Origin: Acidimicrobiaceae bacterium
GTDB taxonomy: Bacteria; Actinomycetota; Acidimicrobiia; Acidimicrobiales; Aldehydirespiratoraceae
Direction: 5' to 3'
Assembly: GCA_009845995.1 (NCBI GenBank)
Contig: VXYK01000014.1
Span: 46,063-110,062, forward strand
Length of the DNA stretch: 64,000 nucleotides
Position 1 is the first letter of the stretch, and each line of letters begins with the position of its first letter. The notes beneath the pieces are model-generated. The model saw only the letters and a list, made by a program, of their open reading frames with translations, did not search any database and was not told where the DNA came from. Both the position numbers and the translations under genes were made by a program. Shown in pieces: positions 26,434 through 35,382 of this stretch.

Positions 26434-27234
26434 TTAGTTTCCGAAGAGACGCTCCCTCAGAAAGGCCACCACCTGCTCGAACGACTCCTTGGTGGGATGG
26501 CCGGGCGTATCGGAGCGCTCCTCGGTCAGGACACTGTGGGCGTTCTTGCTGATTCCATGATCCGGGTCGGGGCTCTGAATCTCGACACCGATGAAGTTCT
26601 CCCCCAGTGCCTCCCGTAGCGTGGCGAACCGCTCGGCCGGAACCATCGGGTCACCCGTGAAGCGCAGACCCAGGACCGCGCAGCCCTCGGCCGCCCGTTG
26701 CGCCACCGCTGTCAACTGCTGCTCATCGAGTCCAGTGTTGGCGCGTCGTTTCGCACCGATGGGAAACGGCAGCGTCGGTTGGGAAAGGACGGGCGCAATC
26801 ACCGCATCGTCAAGCAGCATCGCCAACCCGAATCCACCAGTGAAACACATTCCCACAAAACCGATGCCGGGCCCGCGGCACTCGGCGTGAAGCTTGCGGG
26901 CGAGACCGCGGAGCCATTCGGTGGCCTTGGAGCTGTCACGGGTTGCCATGGCGTGGAACTCGGCGCTGATGCAGGCGCGTGCGAGGGTCCTAGTTATCCG
27001 TCCAGTTGTAGGGTCCTTGCCGGGAGTCCCGAACATCGACGGCATCGCCACCGAAAAACCGGCAGCCATCAGGTCTTCGGCGAAGCGGATCACTTCGGGA
27101 GTGATTCCCGGGATTTCTGATGCCACCAGAACGCAGGGTCCGTCACCAGCGAGGTAGACGTCGTGAGTGATCCCGACATGTGAGAACGATTCGATTCGAA
27201 AGTCAGCCAGAGCCATCGGGGTATTCTCGGTCAA
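26434..27234 (-). CDS. Dienelactone hydrolase family protein
   Basis: 266 residues from a TTG that overlaps the TGA of the upstream gene; ATG 27216 is an alternative. It has the alpha/beta-hydrolase fold with the Cys nucleophile in GFVGMCFTGGFGLAM (the dienelactone hydrolase signature), and Asp and His candidates at FTGDPMVP and NAHSVLT. The family hydrolyses carboxymethylenebutenolides and other esters. Its coupling to a broken glutamate-synthase-like gene gives no further hint about the substrate. Confidence 0.85.
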   Translation of the reverse strand: MTENTPMALADFRIESFSHVGITHDVYLAGDGPCVLVASEIPGITPEVIRFAEDLMAAGFSVAMPSMFGTPGKDPTTGRITRTLARACISAEFHAMATRDSSKATEWLRGLARKLHAECRGPGIGFVGMCFTGGFGLAMLLDDAVIAPVLSQPTLPFPIGAKRRANTGLDEQQLTAVAQRAAEGCAVLGLRFTGDPMVPAERFATLREALGENFIGVEIQSPDPDHGISKNAHSVLTEERSDTPGHPTKESFEQVVAFLRERLFGN

Positions 27235-28235
27235 GAACTACCGGGAATCCATTCCGTGCCGGCTAGGGGCACTCTGGCCATCGCTGCCGCCTCCACGGTG
27301 AGAGCGGCGAGATCCTCAGGTTCAAGGTTGTGGACGTGAGATTTTCCGTTGGCTCGAGCAAGGGTCTGAAGCTCGAGCGTCAAAACTTGCAGATAGTTGG
27401 CCAGGCGACGACCGGCCAGTTCGGGATCGAGGCGGCTCGCCAACTCGGGTTCCTGCGTGGTAATTCCCGCCGGGTCGTTACCTGCTTGGAAATCCTCCCA
27501 GAAGCCTGCCGCTGAACCCAATTCCCGGTACTGCTCGTCCAGGGCTGGATCGTTGTCTCCGATGGCGATCAGCGCGGCGGTACCGAGCGAAACCGCGTCG
27601 GCTCCCAACGCAATCGCCTTGGCAACATCGGCACCAGAGCGAATCCCGCCGGCAGCGATCAGTTTCACCTCACGATGCACTCCGAGTTCCTTGAGCGCCC
27701 GCACCGACTCCGGAACAGCGGCGATCGTGGGGATACCGACATGTTCGATAAAGACATCTTGCGTAGCAGCTGTGCCCCCCTGCATACCGTCGACGACTAT
27801 CGCGTCTGCGCCCGCCTTTATCACCAAACAGGTGTCGTAGTAGGGACGAGCGGCCCCGACCTTCACATAGATCGGAACCTGCCAATCGACGATCTCGCGC
27901 AGTTCGATGATCTTGATCATCAGGTCGTCAGGACCCGTCCAGTCGGGATGACGACACGCCGACCGCTGATCGATCCCTTCGGGGAGGGTGCGCATCTCCG
28001 CCACGCGTTCATTGATCTTCTGCCCCATCAGCATCCCGCCACCACCGGGTTTGGCGCCTTGCCCAACGACCACCTCGATAGCGTCGGCGCGACGCAGATC
28101 ATCTGGGTTCATGCCGTAGCGCGATGGCAGATACTGGTAAACGAGCGTCTCGGAGTGGCCGCGCTCCTCAGCGGTCATACCCCCATCCCCGGTGGTCGTA
28201 GAGGTGCAGGCGGCGGTGGCGCCACGACCGGTGGC
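27231..28235 (-). pseudogene. FMN-dependent glutamate-synthase-like (MgsC/GltB2-type) gene lacking its 5' end
   Basis: From ATG 28178 a 315-residue product can be made, holding most of the FMN/glutamate synthase barrel: VVVGQGAKPGGGGMLMGQKI, RSACRHPDWTGPDD, DGMQGGTAATQ, AAGGIRSGADVAKAIALGAD, LEPEDLAALTVEAAAMARVP. In the family this domain is preceded by about 100 more residues ending in a Gly-rich stretch. The frame upstream of the Met still reads GRGATAACTSTTTGDGG, a match to that stretch, and then hits a TGA at 28236-28238 with no start codon. So the 5' part of the gene is missing and the product is probably inactive or altered. No 4Fe-4S cysteines are present in the remaining part. Confidence 0.75.
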
Positions 28236-28282
28236 TCACCGCCGATATCTGGGAACTGATCCAAGATGATCACCATCTCGTC

Positions 28283-29257
28283 GTGAAGCGACTCGCTCGC
28301 CACCGCGATGGCGGCACCACAGCGTTCACTCAGCACTGGTCACAGCACTGCGAGTCTCCCGATCACTGGAATTACTGGCTTCGGGAGGCTCTCGCCTACC
28401 AATCCGGTGTCGTTCAGTGCTTCGCCGAAGAAGGCTTACGGGCACCGATTTGCGTCGGTGTAGACATCACCGACGAGGACGCGGTTGTCGCAATGGAGTT
28501 CGTTGACGGCACACCGGCGGAGCGCTGGGACATCGACACCTATGCCGATGCAGCAAGGTGCCTGGGGGCAGCACAAGGCAAACTTTCTCTCGGCGGGGGG
28601 CTCCCAGACGTTGAATGGTTGTCTCAAGGTTTCTTGCGCGACTACAGCACCGAAAAACCTGTGGCTTGGGATTTGCTCGACGACGACCACTCATGGAACC
28701 AAGCACTCGTCGCAGAGAACTTCCCGCCGACTTTGAGGTCGGCCGCCAATGAGTTGCACGCACACCGCCATCGCCTCCGCTCGTTGCTTGAGTCGCTACC
28801 ACGCACCCTGTGCCACCTTGACTTCTGGACCAAGAACCTGATCCAGGCTGACGACGGGAGCTTTGTTCTGCTGGATTGGGGTTTCGTCGGCATCGGAGCA
28901 CTCGGCGAGGACGTCGGGAACCTCGTACCCGACGCAGCATTCGACATTTTCATCGAACCACATCAACTTCGGGAACTTCGCCGGACCGTGCTTTCGTCAT
29001 ATGTCGACGGTCTCAATGATTCCGGCTGGAGCGGTGATCCAAGAGTCGTCGAGTTGGCGATGGCCGCCTCGGCGGTCAAATACGACTGGCTCACACCATT
29101 GATGGTCGAACGGGCCTCAGCTGGCCAGCACCGACGTTACGGCGGGTTGGAAACGGTCAACTCGGCCGAGTTGTACGCGAAGCGAGGCGCCGCGCTGCTC
29201 GACAATGCCCAACAAGGTCTCCACGCCCTTCAACTTGCCGAAAAACTAGCACTCTGA
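28283..29257 (+). CDS. Aminoglycoside phosphotransferase (APH) family kinase-like protein, 5' end probably lost
   Basis: 324 residues from a GTG, the only start codon in frame. Catalytic loop LCHLDFWTKNLI (His-x-Asp, Asn) and metal-binding LLDWGFVG are intact. Upstream of the GTG the frame still reads kinase-like sequence (DRWLTADIWELIQDDHHLVV), which matches the first strands of the N-lobe, back to about 28229; the TAG at 28199 follows with no start between. The beginning of the gene therefore seems lost at the same point as that of the divergent glutamate-synthase-like gene. Substrate unknown; many APH-fold proteins phosphorylate small metabolites rather than antibiotics. Confidence 0.72.
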   Translation: MKRLARHRDGGTTAFTQHWSQHCESPDHWNYWLREALAYQSGVVQCFAEEGLRAPICVGVDITDEDAVVAMEFVDGTPAERWDIDTYADAARCLGAAQGKLSLGGGLPDVEWLSQGFLRDYSTEKPVAWDLLDDDHSWNQALVAENFPPTLRSAANELHAHRHRLRSLLESLPRTLCHLDFWTKNLIQADDGSFVLLDWGFVGIGALGEDVGNLVPDAAFDIFIEPHQLRELRRTVLSSYVDGLNDSGWSGDPRVVELAMAASAVKYDWLTPLMVERASAGQHRRYGGLETVNSAELYAKRGAALLDNAQQGLHALQLAEKLAL

Positions 29258-29270
29258 ACACCAGGCGGGG

Positions 29271-29642
29271 CTAGTGAAGCAGTCTGGCTATGGCCTCGAT
29301 CAGGGGTTCGTTTCTGGCGGGTTTGCGGAGTACTTCGTCGGCTCCTGCGGTGCTGGCAAGCCCGGTGGCGAACTCTGGACTCTGGTGCATGCCACCCGCG
29401 GACAGGGCCACGATCCCGGCACGAGGGCAGGCCCAGCGCAACGCCTTTATGTACTCGATCGCGGTCATTTTGGGCATCGCGGCCTCTGTCACAACCACGT
29501 CCGGTTTCTGAGAAGCTGCAAGCTCCAGAGCCGCTTCGCAGCCGTCGGCTTCAATCACCTCATAGTCCCCGGAAGCATCCAACAAACGCTTCAACGCGTA
29601 CCGCACTCCCGGGTCGTCGTCAGCCACCAACACGGTCGCCAC
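29271..29642 (-). CDS. CheY-like receiver protein with Asp-to-Glu phospho-site
   Basis: 123 residues, a stand-alone receiver domain. The acidic pocket (ADDDPGV, residues 7-13), the switch Thr/Ser (GIVALSAGG) and the conserved Lys (LRKPA) are in place, but the residue normally phosphorylated reads Glu53 in VVVTEAAMPKM (codon GAG). Glu at this site often mimics the phosphorylated state. It has no output domain. It is three bases after the histidine-kinase-like gene, in which the phospho-His is also replaced. Confidence 0.88.
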   Translation of the reverse strand: MATVLVADDDPGVRYALKRLLDASGDYEVIEADGCEAALELAASQKPDVVVTEAAMPKMTAIEYIKALRWACPRAGIVALSAGGMHQSPEFATGLASTAGADEVLRKPARNEPLIEAIARLLH

Positions 29643-29645
29643 TAT

Positions 29646-30662
29646 TCAGCCTCCTAGGGCTTCGTCTGCTTGGTGTCGGGGGATCAGGACTTGGAACGTT
29701 GAACCCTCACCGTAAGACGACTCCGCGGTGATCCTGCCCGACCATCCGTGAACTTGGTCGTAAGCGATGGTCAGGCCCAGACCGGCGCATCCGTCGGCCG
29801 ATTTGGTGGTGAAGAACGGGTCAAATACTTGGGCGAGCACATCATCAGTCATGCCGATGCCCTGGTCGGCCACAGTGACACTGAAGTAGCTGCCGGCTGA
29901 AACTCCCTGCACCCGCGCCTGGGCCTCATCGAATGTTTGGGCTGAGAGTCCCACCGTGATCTCGCCCCCACGTCTCATGGCCTGCGCTGCGTTGGAGAGC
30001 AAACTCGTGAACACCGAGTCGAACTCTTCACGGTTCACCGAGATAACACCGGGCGCGTCGCTGAAGCGGGGAACTATCGTCACATCGTTTCCGACCGACT
30101 TTGCTACCTCGGCGATCACACCGGACAACCCCCGCGATGGCACAATCTCTTCTGCCTCGCCGAATCCGCCAGCGGGATCTGCCAATGAACTCTCGAGAAT
30201 CTTGCACCCCCGCTCTGCTGCCAAGAGGATGCGGCCCATATTCTCCTTCTGCGGTTCACTATCGGTTTGGTCGACTCCCAATTGCGCCAAGGTGACGATC
30301 GGCTGCATCACATTGTTGAGCTCCCGGGTGAGTCCACCGGCCAGTTGGCCCATCGCGGCCATCTTGTATGCCTCGCCGATCTGTTCCTCCATCGCCTGAC
30401 GTTCTTGAATCGCTTCTTTGAGCTGTCCGACGGTATGGGCAAGCCGGTCGTTGAGGTGAGCTACTTCCAGCCAGCGCCGCACCGCGAACCAGGACGTGAC
30501 CAGAGCGAGCGTTGGCACAGCGGCAAGAAGCTCGACGAGCAGCCATCCCTCTTGGTCACGCGTGAAGTCCGAGACCGTCTCGTACAAGTCGATACTGACA
30601 AAGAAGAAGAAGATGACAATGCAGGCAATGGCACCGATGATCATGTCTCTTCGCGGGTTCAT
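29646..30662 (-). CDS. Histidine-kinase-like protein lacking the phospho-accepting His
   Basis: 338 residues. Two membrane helices (about 8-24 and 40-60) flank a very short outer loop, and a coiled segment leads to the dimerisation helix. There the usual AHDFNN-type H-box reads LAGGLTRELNNVM, with Arg113 (codon CGG) in the place of His. The ATP-binding domain keeps the N box (LLSNAAQAM), G1 (VADQGIGMT), F box (FDPFFTTK) and G2 (GLGLTIA). So it should bind ATP but cannot phosphorylate itself on this His. It probably works, if at all, as an ATP-dependent scaffold or with another kinase. Confidence 0.88.
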   Translation of the reverse strand: MNPRRDMIIGAIACIVIFFFFVSIDLYETVSDFTRDQEGWLLVELLAAVPTLALVTSWFAVRRWLEVAHLNDRLAHTVGQLKEAIQERQAMEEQIGEAYKMAAMGQLAGGLTRELNNVMQPIVTLAQLGVDQTDSEPQKENMGRILLAAERGCKILESSLADPAGGFGEAEEIVPSRGLSGVIAEVAKSVGNDVTIVPRFSDAPGVISVNREEFDSVFTSLLSNAAQAMRRGGEITVGLSAQTFDEAQARVQGVSAGSYFSVTVADQGIGMTDDVLAQVFDPFFTTKSADGCAGLGLTIAYDQVHGWSGRITAESSYGEGSTFQVLIPRHQADEALGG

Positions 30663-30752
30663 GCGACCTCCCGGCCTGTGTTACGTCCCGGCCGCCCTCA
30701 TGCTAGAGCCTTGGGCCAAACGTGCCAGTGACGAATCGATCAATAGGTGTGT

Positions 30753-31595
30753 TCAAGTTGAGGGGCAGGTGGCGACTACTTCGCCGCACAGATAGGCCCA
30801 GAAACCATCGGATTGGGTCGACCAACGGCGGAACGCGTCGGAGATCTCCTGCAGTTCTGCTCGGGTGGAGAGTCCGTGATCCACGGCGTGGCGCGCGAAG
30901 TCGCTGTCTATGACCCGTATTGCCCACATCTCACCCCAGAACGCCCGCCCTTCTGCGTCGGCGTGGCTGACGCTGCTGGTAGTGACTTCAGGGTCGGCAA
31001 AGCCAGCTTCTGTCACCCACCACAGCAAGTGCCTACCCGCGTCGGGTTCCCCGCCGTTGGCCCTGGCCACCTGGTGATAGAGCTGTCGCCAGCGAACGAT
31101 AAGCTCGGTCACCGGAGCGTGGATCATCGTCTCATAATCGGAGTCGCGCACCGCCACTATGCCCCCGGGTTTCAGCACCCTGCGGGCTTCCCGCAGGGCC
31201 CGGACAGGCTCTGACAGATGTTGGAGGACTTGATGGGCGTACACCACGTCGAAGCTGTCGTCGCTCCACGGCAGGTCGTAGGCCGAACCGACTTCGAACG
31301 TCGCATTGCCGATACCGCAGTCCGCGGCGTGATTTCGAGCAGCGTCGGTCATCTCCGCGGATGCGTCCAGTCCAACCACTCGCCCCACCCGCTGAGCCAA
31401 ACCCGCTGTGATTGTGCCGGGGCCGCAACCCAAATCGAGCACGACCATGTCCGGTCGCAGGCGGGGCAGCAGAAAACCCGCGCACGCCTCAGCGGTACGC
31501 CGGGTGTATGACCCCACGATCACCTCGTGGTACCCGTGCGTGTAGCGCTCCGTGCTCGGTTGGTGCTCGGTTGATGAGATCGGATCGTCAGTCAA
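30753..31595 (-). CDS. Class I SAM-dependent methyltransferase
   Basis: 280 residues of the UbiE/Methyltransf_11 type. Motif I is VLDLGCGPGTITAGLA (about residues 52-67), the acidic residue of motif II is in VVGLDASAEM, and motif IV is FDVVYAHQVLQHL. The C-terminal half (RWRQLYHQVARANGGEPDAG) probably forms the substrate pocket; acceptor unknown. It lies 15 bases after the enoyl-CoA hydratase gene on the same strand. Confidence 0.88.
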   Translation of the reverse strand: MTDDPISSTEHQPSTERYTHGYHEVIVGSYTRRTAEACAGFLLPRLRPDMVVLDLGCGPGTITAGLAQRVGRVVGLDASAEMTDAARNHAADCGIGNATFEVGSAYDLPWSDDSFDVVYAHQVLQHLSEPVRALREARRVLKPGGIVAVRDSDYETMIHAPVTELIVRWRQLYHQVARANGGEPDAGRHLLWWVTEAGFADPEVTTSSVSHADAEGRAFWGEMWAIRVIDSDFARHAVDHGLSTRAELQEISDAFRRWSTQSDGFWAYLCGEVVATCPST

Positions 31596-31609
31596 GGTAT
31601 TCGTGCGTC

Positions 31610-32398
31610 TCAGGAACCAGTGAAGTTGGGGCGGCGTTTCTCAACGAATGCGGCGATTCCTTCCTTGCCGTCGTTGGTTGCTGCCGCGCCGGTGATCATC
31701 ACTCCTTCAATCTCACCGGCTTCTTCGAGGGACCGTTCGTATCCCTCATAGATGACCCGCTTGGCGTTGCCTGTCGCATACGGGGCACCGTCGGCTAGTT
31801 GTTGCGCGAGCTGCTGTGTCACCTCGTCCACCTCATCATCGGGCACCACTCGGTTCACCAACCCCCAAGCCTCCGCTTCGGCTGCCGACAACGTCCGGTT
31901 GGTGAGCGTGAGGTCGAGCATCCGACGCAGGCCGATGTGGCGGGCAACGAAGAAGCTGGAAGTCCCGTCGGGTGTCATACCAGCTCGGGTGTAGGCCATC
32001 GTGTACTTGGCTGACTCGCCCGATACCACCAGGTCGAAAGCCCCCACCAGCGAGAGTCCCGCACCACCGACACCGCCACGGACCCCGGCCACGAACGGTT
32101 TGGGGATGCGGTTCATCTTGTAGATGGACGTGTGGAAGTCTGCGAGCAGGTCGGCGACGTGTTTGGGAAGATCCTCGCCTTTGGAATGGAACTCTTTGAG
32201 GTCACCACCGGCGCTGAACAACTTGCCTTCTGCTGTCACAGACACGGAACGCACGTCGTCATCCCACTCGATCTCAAGCATCACCTCCCTCAAATCCGCA
32301 GCGAAGGCCCGGTTGACGACGTTGGCAGCATCGCCTTGGGTGAACCTCACATGGGCCACATGGTCACGTACTTCGTAGTTGATGGTGGCCAGATCCAT
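31610..32398 (-). CDS. Enoyl-CoA hydratase/isomerase family protein
   Basis: 262 residues of the crotonase fold. The oxyanion-hole segments are FSAGGDLKEFH (near residues 61-71) and GVRGGVGGAGLSLV (near 105-118). The usual catalytic Glu pair is not obvious: the second region reads YTRAGMTPDGTSSFFVARHIG, so it could be an isomerase or another crotonase rather than a hydratase. The C-terminus ends ...FVEKRRPNFTGS, which is standard for the family. Confidence 0.88.
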   Translation of the reverse strand: MDLATINYEVRDHVAHVRFTQGDAANVVNRAFAADLREVMLEIEWDDDVRSVSVTAEGKLFSAGGDLKEFHSKGEDLPKHVADLLADFHTSIYKMNRIPKPFVAGVRGGVGGAGLSLVGAFDLVVSGESAKYTMAYTRAGMTPDGTSSFFVARHIGLRRMLDLTLTNRTLSAAEAEAWGLVNRVVPDDEVDEVTQQLAQQLADGAPYATGNAKRVIYEGYERSLEEAGEIEGVMITGAAATNDGKEGIAAFVEKRRPNFTGS

Positions 32399-32468
32399 GC
32401 TTCCTCCTACCCGGTTCGAATCAGTTGCGGGCGGCGTGTCAAGTCGAGTACTTCCTAGAAGATGCCCG

Positions 32469-33890
32469 TCACGACAGGCTAGGGGTTTCAGGCAAGGGTC
32501 CGGTCTGTTCGATCAGGAGGCCGCGCAACTCGGATTCGTCCGTATTCCCACGCAGATTCTCACGCTCACCAGGGTCATTATCGAGATTGTAAACCTCGTC
32601 GATGTCGTTGTTGTTCCAGATGAACTTGCGGTCTTGGGTGCGAACCATGCGGTAATGCGGTTCGACACACACGACAGCATCACGATGCGCAACCGCAGGG
32701 GAGGCGAGCGTCGGCGCAAACGACACACCATCAACACCGCGCCAGGGTTCAAGACCAGCGAGTTCGCAAAGGGTCGGCCCCACGTCACTCAGCTGGGCCA
32801 AAGCGTCACTGCTTCCTTGGGCAATACCAGGACCAGCCGCTACAAACGGCACCCGCACCGAGGGTTCATATGCAACATGCTTTTGGAACCGGTGATGATC
32901 ACCGAGCATCTCCCCGTGATCTGAAGTGAAGACCACGATCGTCTCAGTGAGAAGCCCACGGTCCTCCAGCACAGCCACCATGCGGCCTACTTCGTGATCA
33001 ATGGCGGCACAAGAGGCGCTGTATTGACGTCGAATCTCTGCGATGCCCGCAGCATCGAATCCCCATGCCGAAGTCGCGAGATAAAGGGGTTTGTTGTCGA
33101 TGGCATCGAGCACGGGGTCGGCCATGTCGACATGTCTGAACATGTCGGCCCACCGGCTCGGTGGGTCGAAGGGATCATGGGGTCCGGCGAAACTCACCAT
33201 CAGGTTCCATGGTCCGTCTCCTGCGTTGACAAGCCAATCAACGGCTCGCTCACCGATCCAGGTGTCTGCGAAAGCGTCCGCTGGAAGTACCGAATCCCGA
33301 TACCAGTCCGGATCGTCGTAGTGCGCGTTGGTAAACAGGGCCCTGTACATGGGAATGTTGCGGGCGTTGTAGTCGTGGTGAAAGGCCTCGAACAGCCCTC
33401 GGGAAGCAAGGAAGGCGCCATAAGGCCCTAGGGGAAAGCCCTCACCTCCGGCGGCGGCATGCATCTTGCCCTCCACCTCGAGCCCGTCGCTGAAACCCCA
33501 CTCATAGACCAGCTCGCGATTGCCTTGTTGACCGATGTTGCGGGTCGGCTTCGACAGATCCGTTTGGCCGACCAACCCAACCCGGTACCCGCTGTCTCGG
33601 AAGCGGTGGTGCCAGGTTTCGGTGCCGGTCGGCAGCACCGAGCTGTTCGTCAAACAGTCAAGGTGCAGCGGCGACATGGCCGATGCCAACGCGATCCGTG
33701 CCGGAGCGCAGATCGCAGCGTCGGTAACCAGATGAGTCATATGAACGCCGCGCTCAGTTAGAGCGTCAACATGTGGCGTGCGCGGGCCGACGGTTCCAAT
33801 ACAACTGAGCCAGTCCCAACGCCATTGGTCGGTCATGATGAACAAAACGTTTGCTCGTGAGCAGTCAGAGTTACTTGGCGGACGGGCCAT
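32469..33890 (-). CDS. Sulfatase (type I, formylglycine-dependent), third of cluster
   Basis: 473 residues. The metal site begins FIMTDQWRWDWLSC, and the modification motif is CAPAR in DAAICAPARIALASAM, i.e. Cys-x-Pro-x-Arg, where the Cys becomes formylglycine. Further family parts are VFTSDHGEMLGDH and the C-terminal YRMVRTQDRKFIWNNNDIDE. No signal peptide is evident, so a cytoplasmic enzyme is expected. It overlaps the preceding sulfatase gene by 20 bases. Confidence 0.9.
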   Translation of the reverse strand: MARPPSNSDCSRANVLFIMTDQWRWDWLSCIGTVGPRTPHVDALTERGVHMTHLVTDAAICAPARIALASAMSPLHLDCLTNSSVLPTGTETWHHRFRDSGYRVGLVGQTDLSKPTRNIGQQGNRELVYEWGFSDGLEVEGKMHAAAGGEGFPLGPYGAFLASRGLFEAFHHDYNARNIPMYRALFTNAHYDDPDWYRDSVLPADAFADTWIGERAVDWLVNAGDGPWNLMVSFAGPHDPFDPPSRWADMFRHVDMADPVLDAIDNKPLYLATSAWGFDAAGIAEIRRQYSASCAAIDHEVGRMVAVLEDRGLLTETIVVFTSDHGEMLGDHHRFQKHVAYEPSVRVPFVAAGPGIAQGSSDALAQLSDVGPTLCELAGLEPWRGVDGVSFAPTLASPAVAHRDAVVCVEPHYRMVRTQDRKFIWNNNDIDEVYNLDNDPGERENLRGNTDESELRGLLIEQTGPLPETPSLS

Positions 33891-35382
33891 CGGGTTCCAT
33901 TCTCTCTGCGATCATCTCCTCGACGATTGAAGGCCAAGCTTGGTAAAAGTCAGCGAGTTCTGGGACTGCTGCGCCGGCAATATGGCGCTCGAGCAGCGAA
34001 AGCAGCCGATCACGTGCTCCGCGGTGAGCAGGATCGTCTGCAAGGTTGCGGACCTCGGAGGGGTCAGCCTGTGAATCGGCCAGAAAGATGTCCGCATCCG
34101 CGTCCTCAGCACCGATGACATTGCCGTCGATTCGGGTAGAGCGGTCGAGCCGGAAGCGATCATCACGCACACAGAAACGTTGGGGCCAACCGCGGCCGTC
34201 GGGCCAGGTTCCGTTGCGTGTCATTGGCTGGGCCAAACATTCTTGAAGCCCATATCCGATAGCGCCATAAACCGATCCGCCACTGCTCGACGCCAATAGG
34301 TCACGGCCATCAAGGGCGCCCGTTGGTTCCACCCCAGCGAGCGCGAGGATTGTTGGCGCAAAGTCGACTGCTTCACAGAGGTCGTTGCGCAGCACGTCTT
34401 GGTCAATTCCTGCCCCCGCCACGATCAGCGGCGAACCCTGAACCTGCGGGGCAAAGACATGCTTGGCCCAATTGCCCATTTCGCCAAGCCCGGCTCCGTG
34501 GTCTGAACAGAACACCACGACTGTCGAATCACGCTGTCCGGACTGTTCGAGCGCGGCCAAGACCCGTCCAATCTGGAAGTCGAGCCATGCGGCCAATCCG
34601 TAGTAGCGGGCTCTGGCCAGGCTGACCCACTCATCGTTGACATCGATCGGCCTAGTGACGTCGCCGAAGTTCCGCTCGAAGTCGCTGACCGAAGATTCGA
34701 CGTTCTCAGATCCAATCCAGTCCTGGTCAACGAATCGACTCGCGAAAGGCTCGGGAACAACAACCGGTGTGTGTGGCTGCAGGAACGACACGCGCAGCAA
34801 CCAGGGCTTGTCCCTCGGGGCCTCGGCGAGCCAGGCGGCTGCCTGAGCCGCTAGAGCATCGTGGGGATAGTCGTGACCCTCAGGCCATACACCTCCGATT
34901 GCGGAGCCGACCGCGTTGCGCTGCACATCGCGTCCAATCTGAGGGACCATCTGCATCAACTGCCACTGGTCCGCGTTGGTGGTGTCGGACATCTCGAACG
35001 GCTCAAGCAGTCTGGCGAGATGCTGTTTGCCGAGGTTGTGGGTGGCGTACCCAGCGTCAGCCATCATCTGCACAAAGGTCTTGGGAAGCTCTGGCTGCCG
35101 TGGCGCGTACGTCTCGGGTGGAAACCAGCGATACGAAGCCTCATTGCCGTACCCACCCGTAACCGCGGGGCGCCGGCCTGTCAGATAAGCCATGCGCGAT
35201 GACACACAGATCGGAGAGTTCACAAAAAATCGATCAAAACGGTTGCCGGTCTCAGCCAACGCATCAAGGTTCGGAGTGTCGACAACCCCCCACTTGTTGC
35301 CGTAACAACCCACGCCGTCGGGCCGCAACTCATCACACATCAGCCACAGGATGTTGGGTCGGCGGCGTTGAGCCCGCTTCAC
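33871..35382 (-). CDS. Sulfatase (type I), second of cluster
   Basis: 503 residues from a GTG overlapping the stop of the upstream sulfatase (GTGA). N-terminal metal site ILWLMCDELRPDGVGCYG; modification motif CVSSR in NSPICVSSRMAYLTGR, the Cys-x-Ser-x-Arg variant; later VVFCSDHGAGLGEMGNWAKH. No signal peptide. Arylsulfatases, choline sulfatases and glycan sulfatases share these motifs, so the substrate is open. Its motif variant differs from the CxPxR of both neighbours. Confidence 0.9.
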   Translation of the reverse strand: MKRAQRRRPNILWLMCDELRPDGVGCYGNKWGVVDTPNLDALAETGNRFDRFFVNSPICVSSRMAYLTGRRPAVTGGYGNEASYRWFPPETYAPRQPELPKTFVQMMADAGYATHNLGKQHLARLLEPFEMSDTTNADQWQLMQMVPQIGRDVQRNAVGSAIGGVWPEGHDYPHDALAAQAAAWLAEAPRDKPWLLRVSFLQPHTPVVVPEPFASRFVDQDWIGSENVESSVSDFERNFGDVTRPIDVNDEWVSLARARYYGLAAWLDFQIGRVLAALEQSGQRDSTVVVFCSDHGAGLGEMGNWAKHVFAPQVQGSPLIVAGAGIDQDVLRNDLCEAVDFAPTILALAGVEPTGALDGRDLLASSSGGSVYGAIGYGLQECLAQPMTRNGTWPDGRGWPQRFCVRDDRFRLDRSTRIDGNVIGAEDADADIFLADSQADPSEVRNLADDPAHRGARDRLLSLLERHIAGAAVPELADFYQAWPSIVEEMIAERMEPDGPSAK

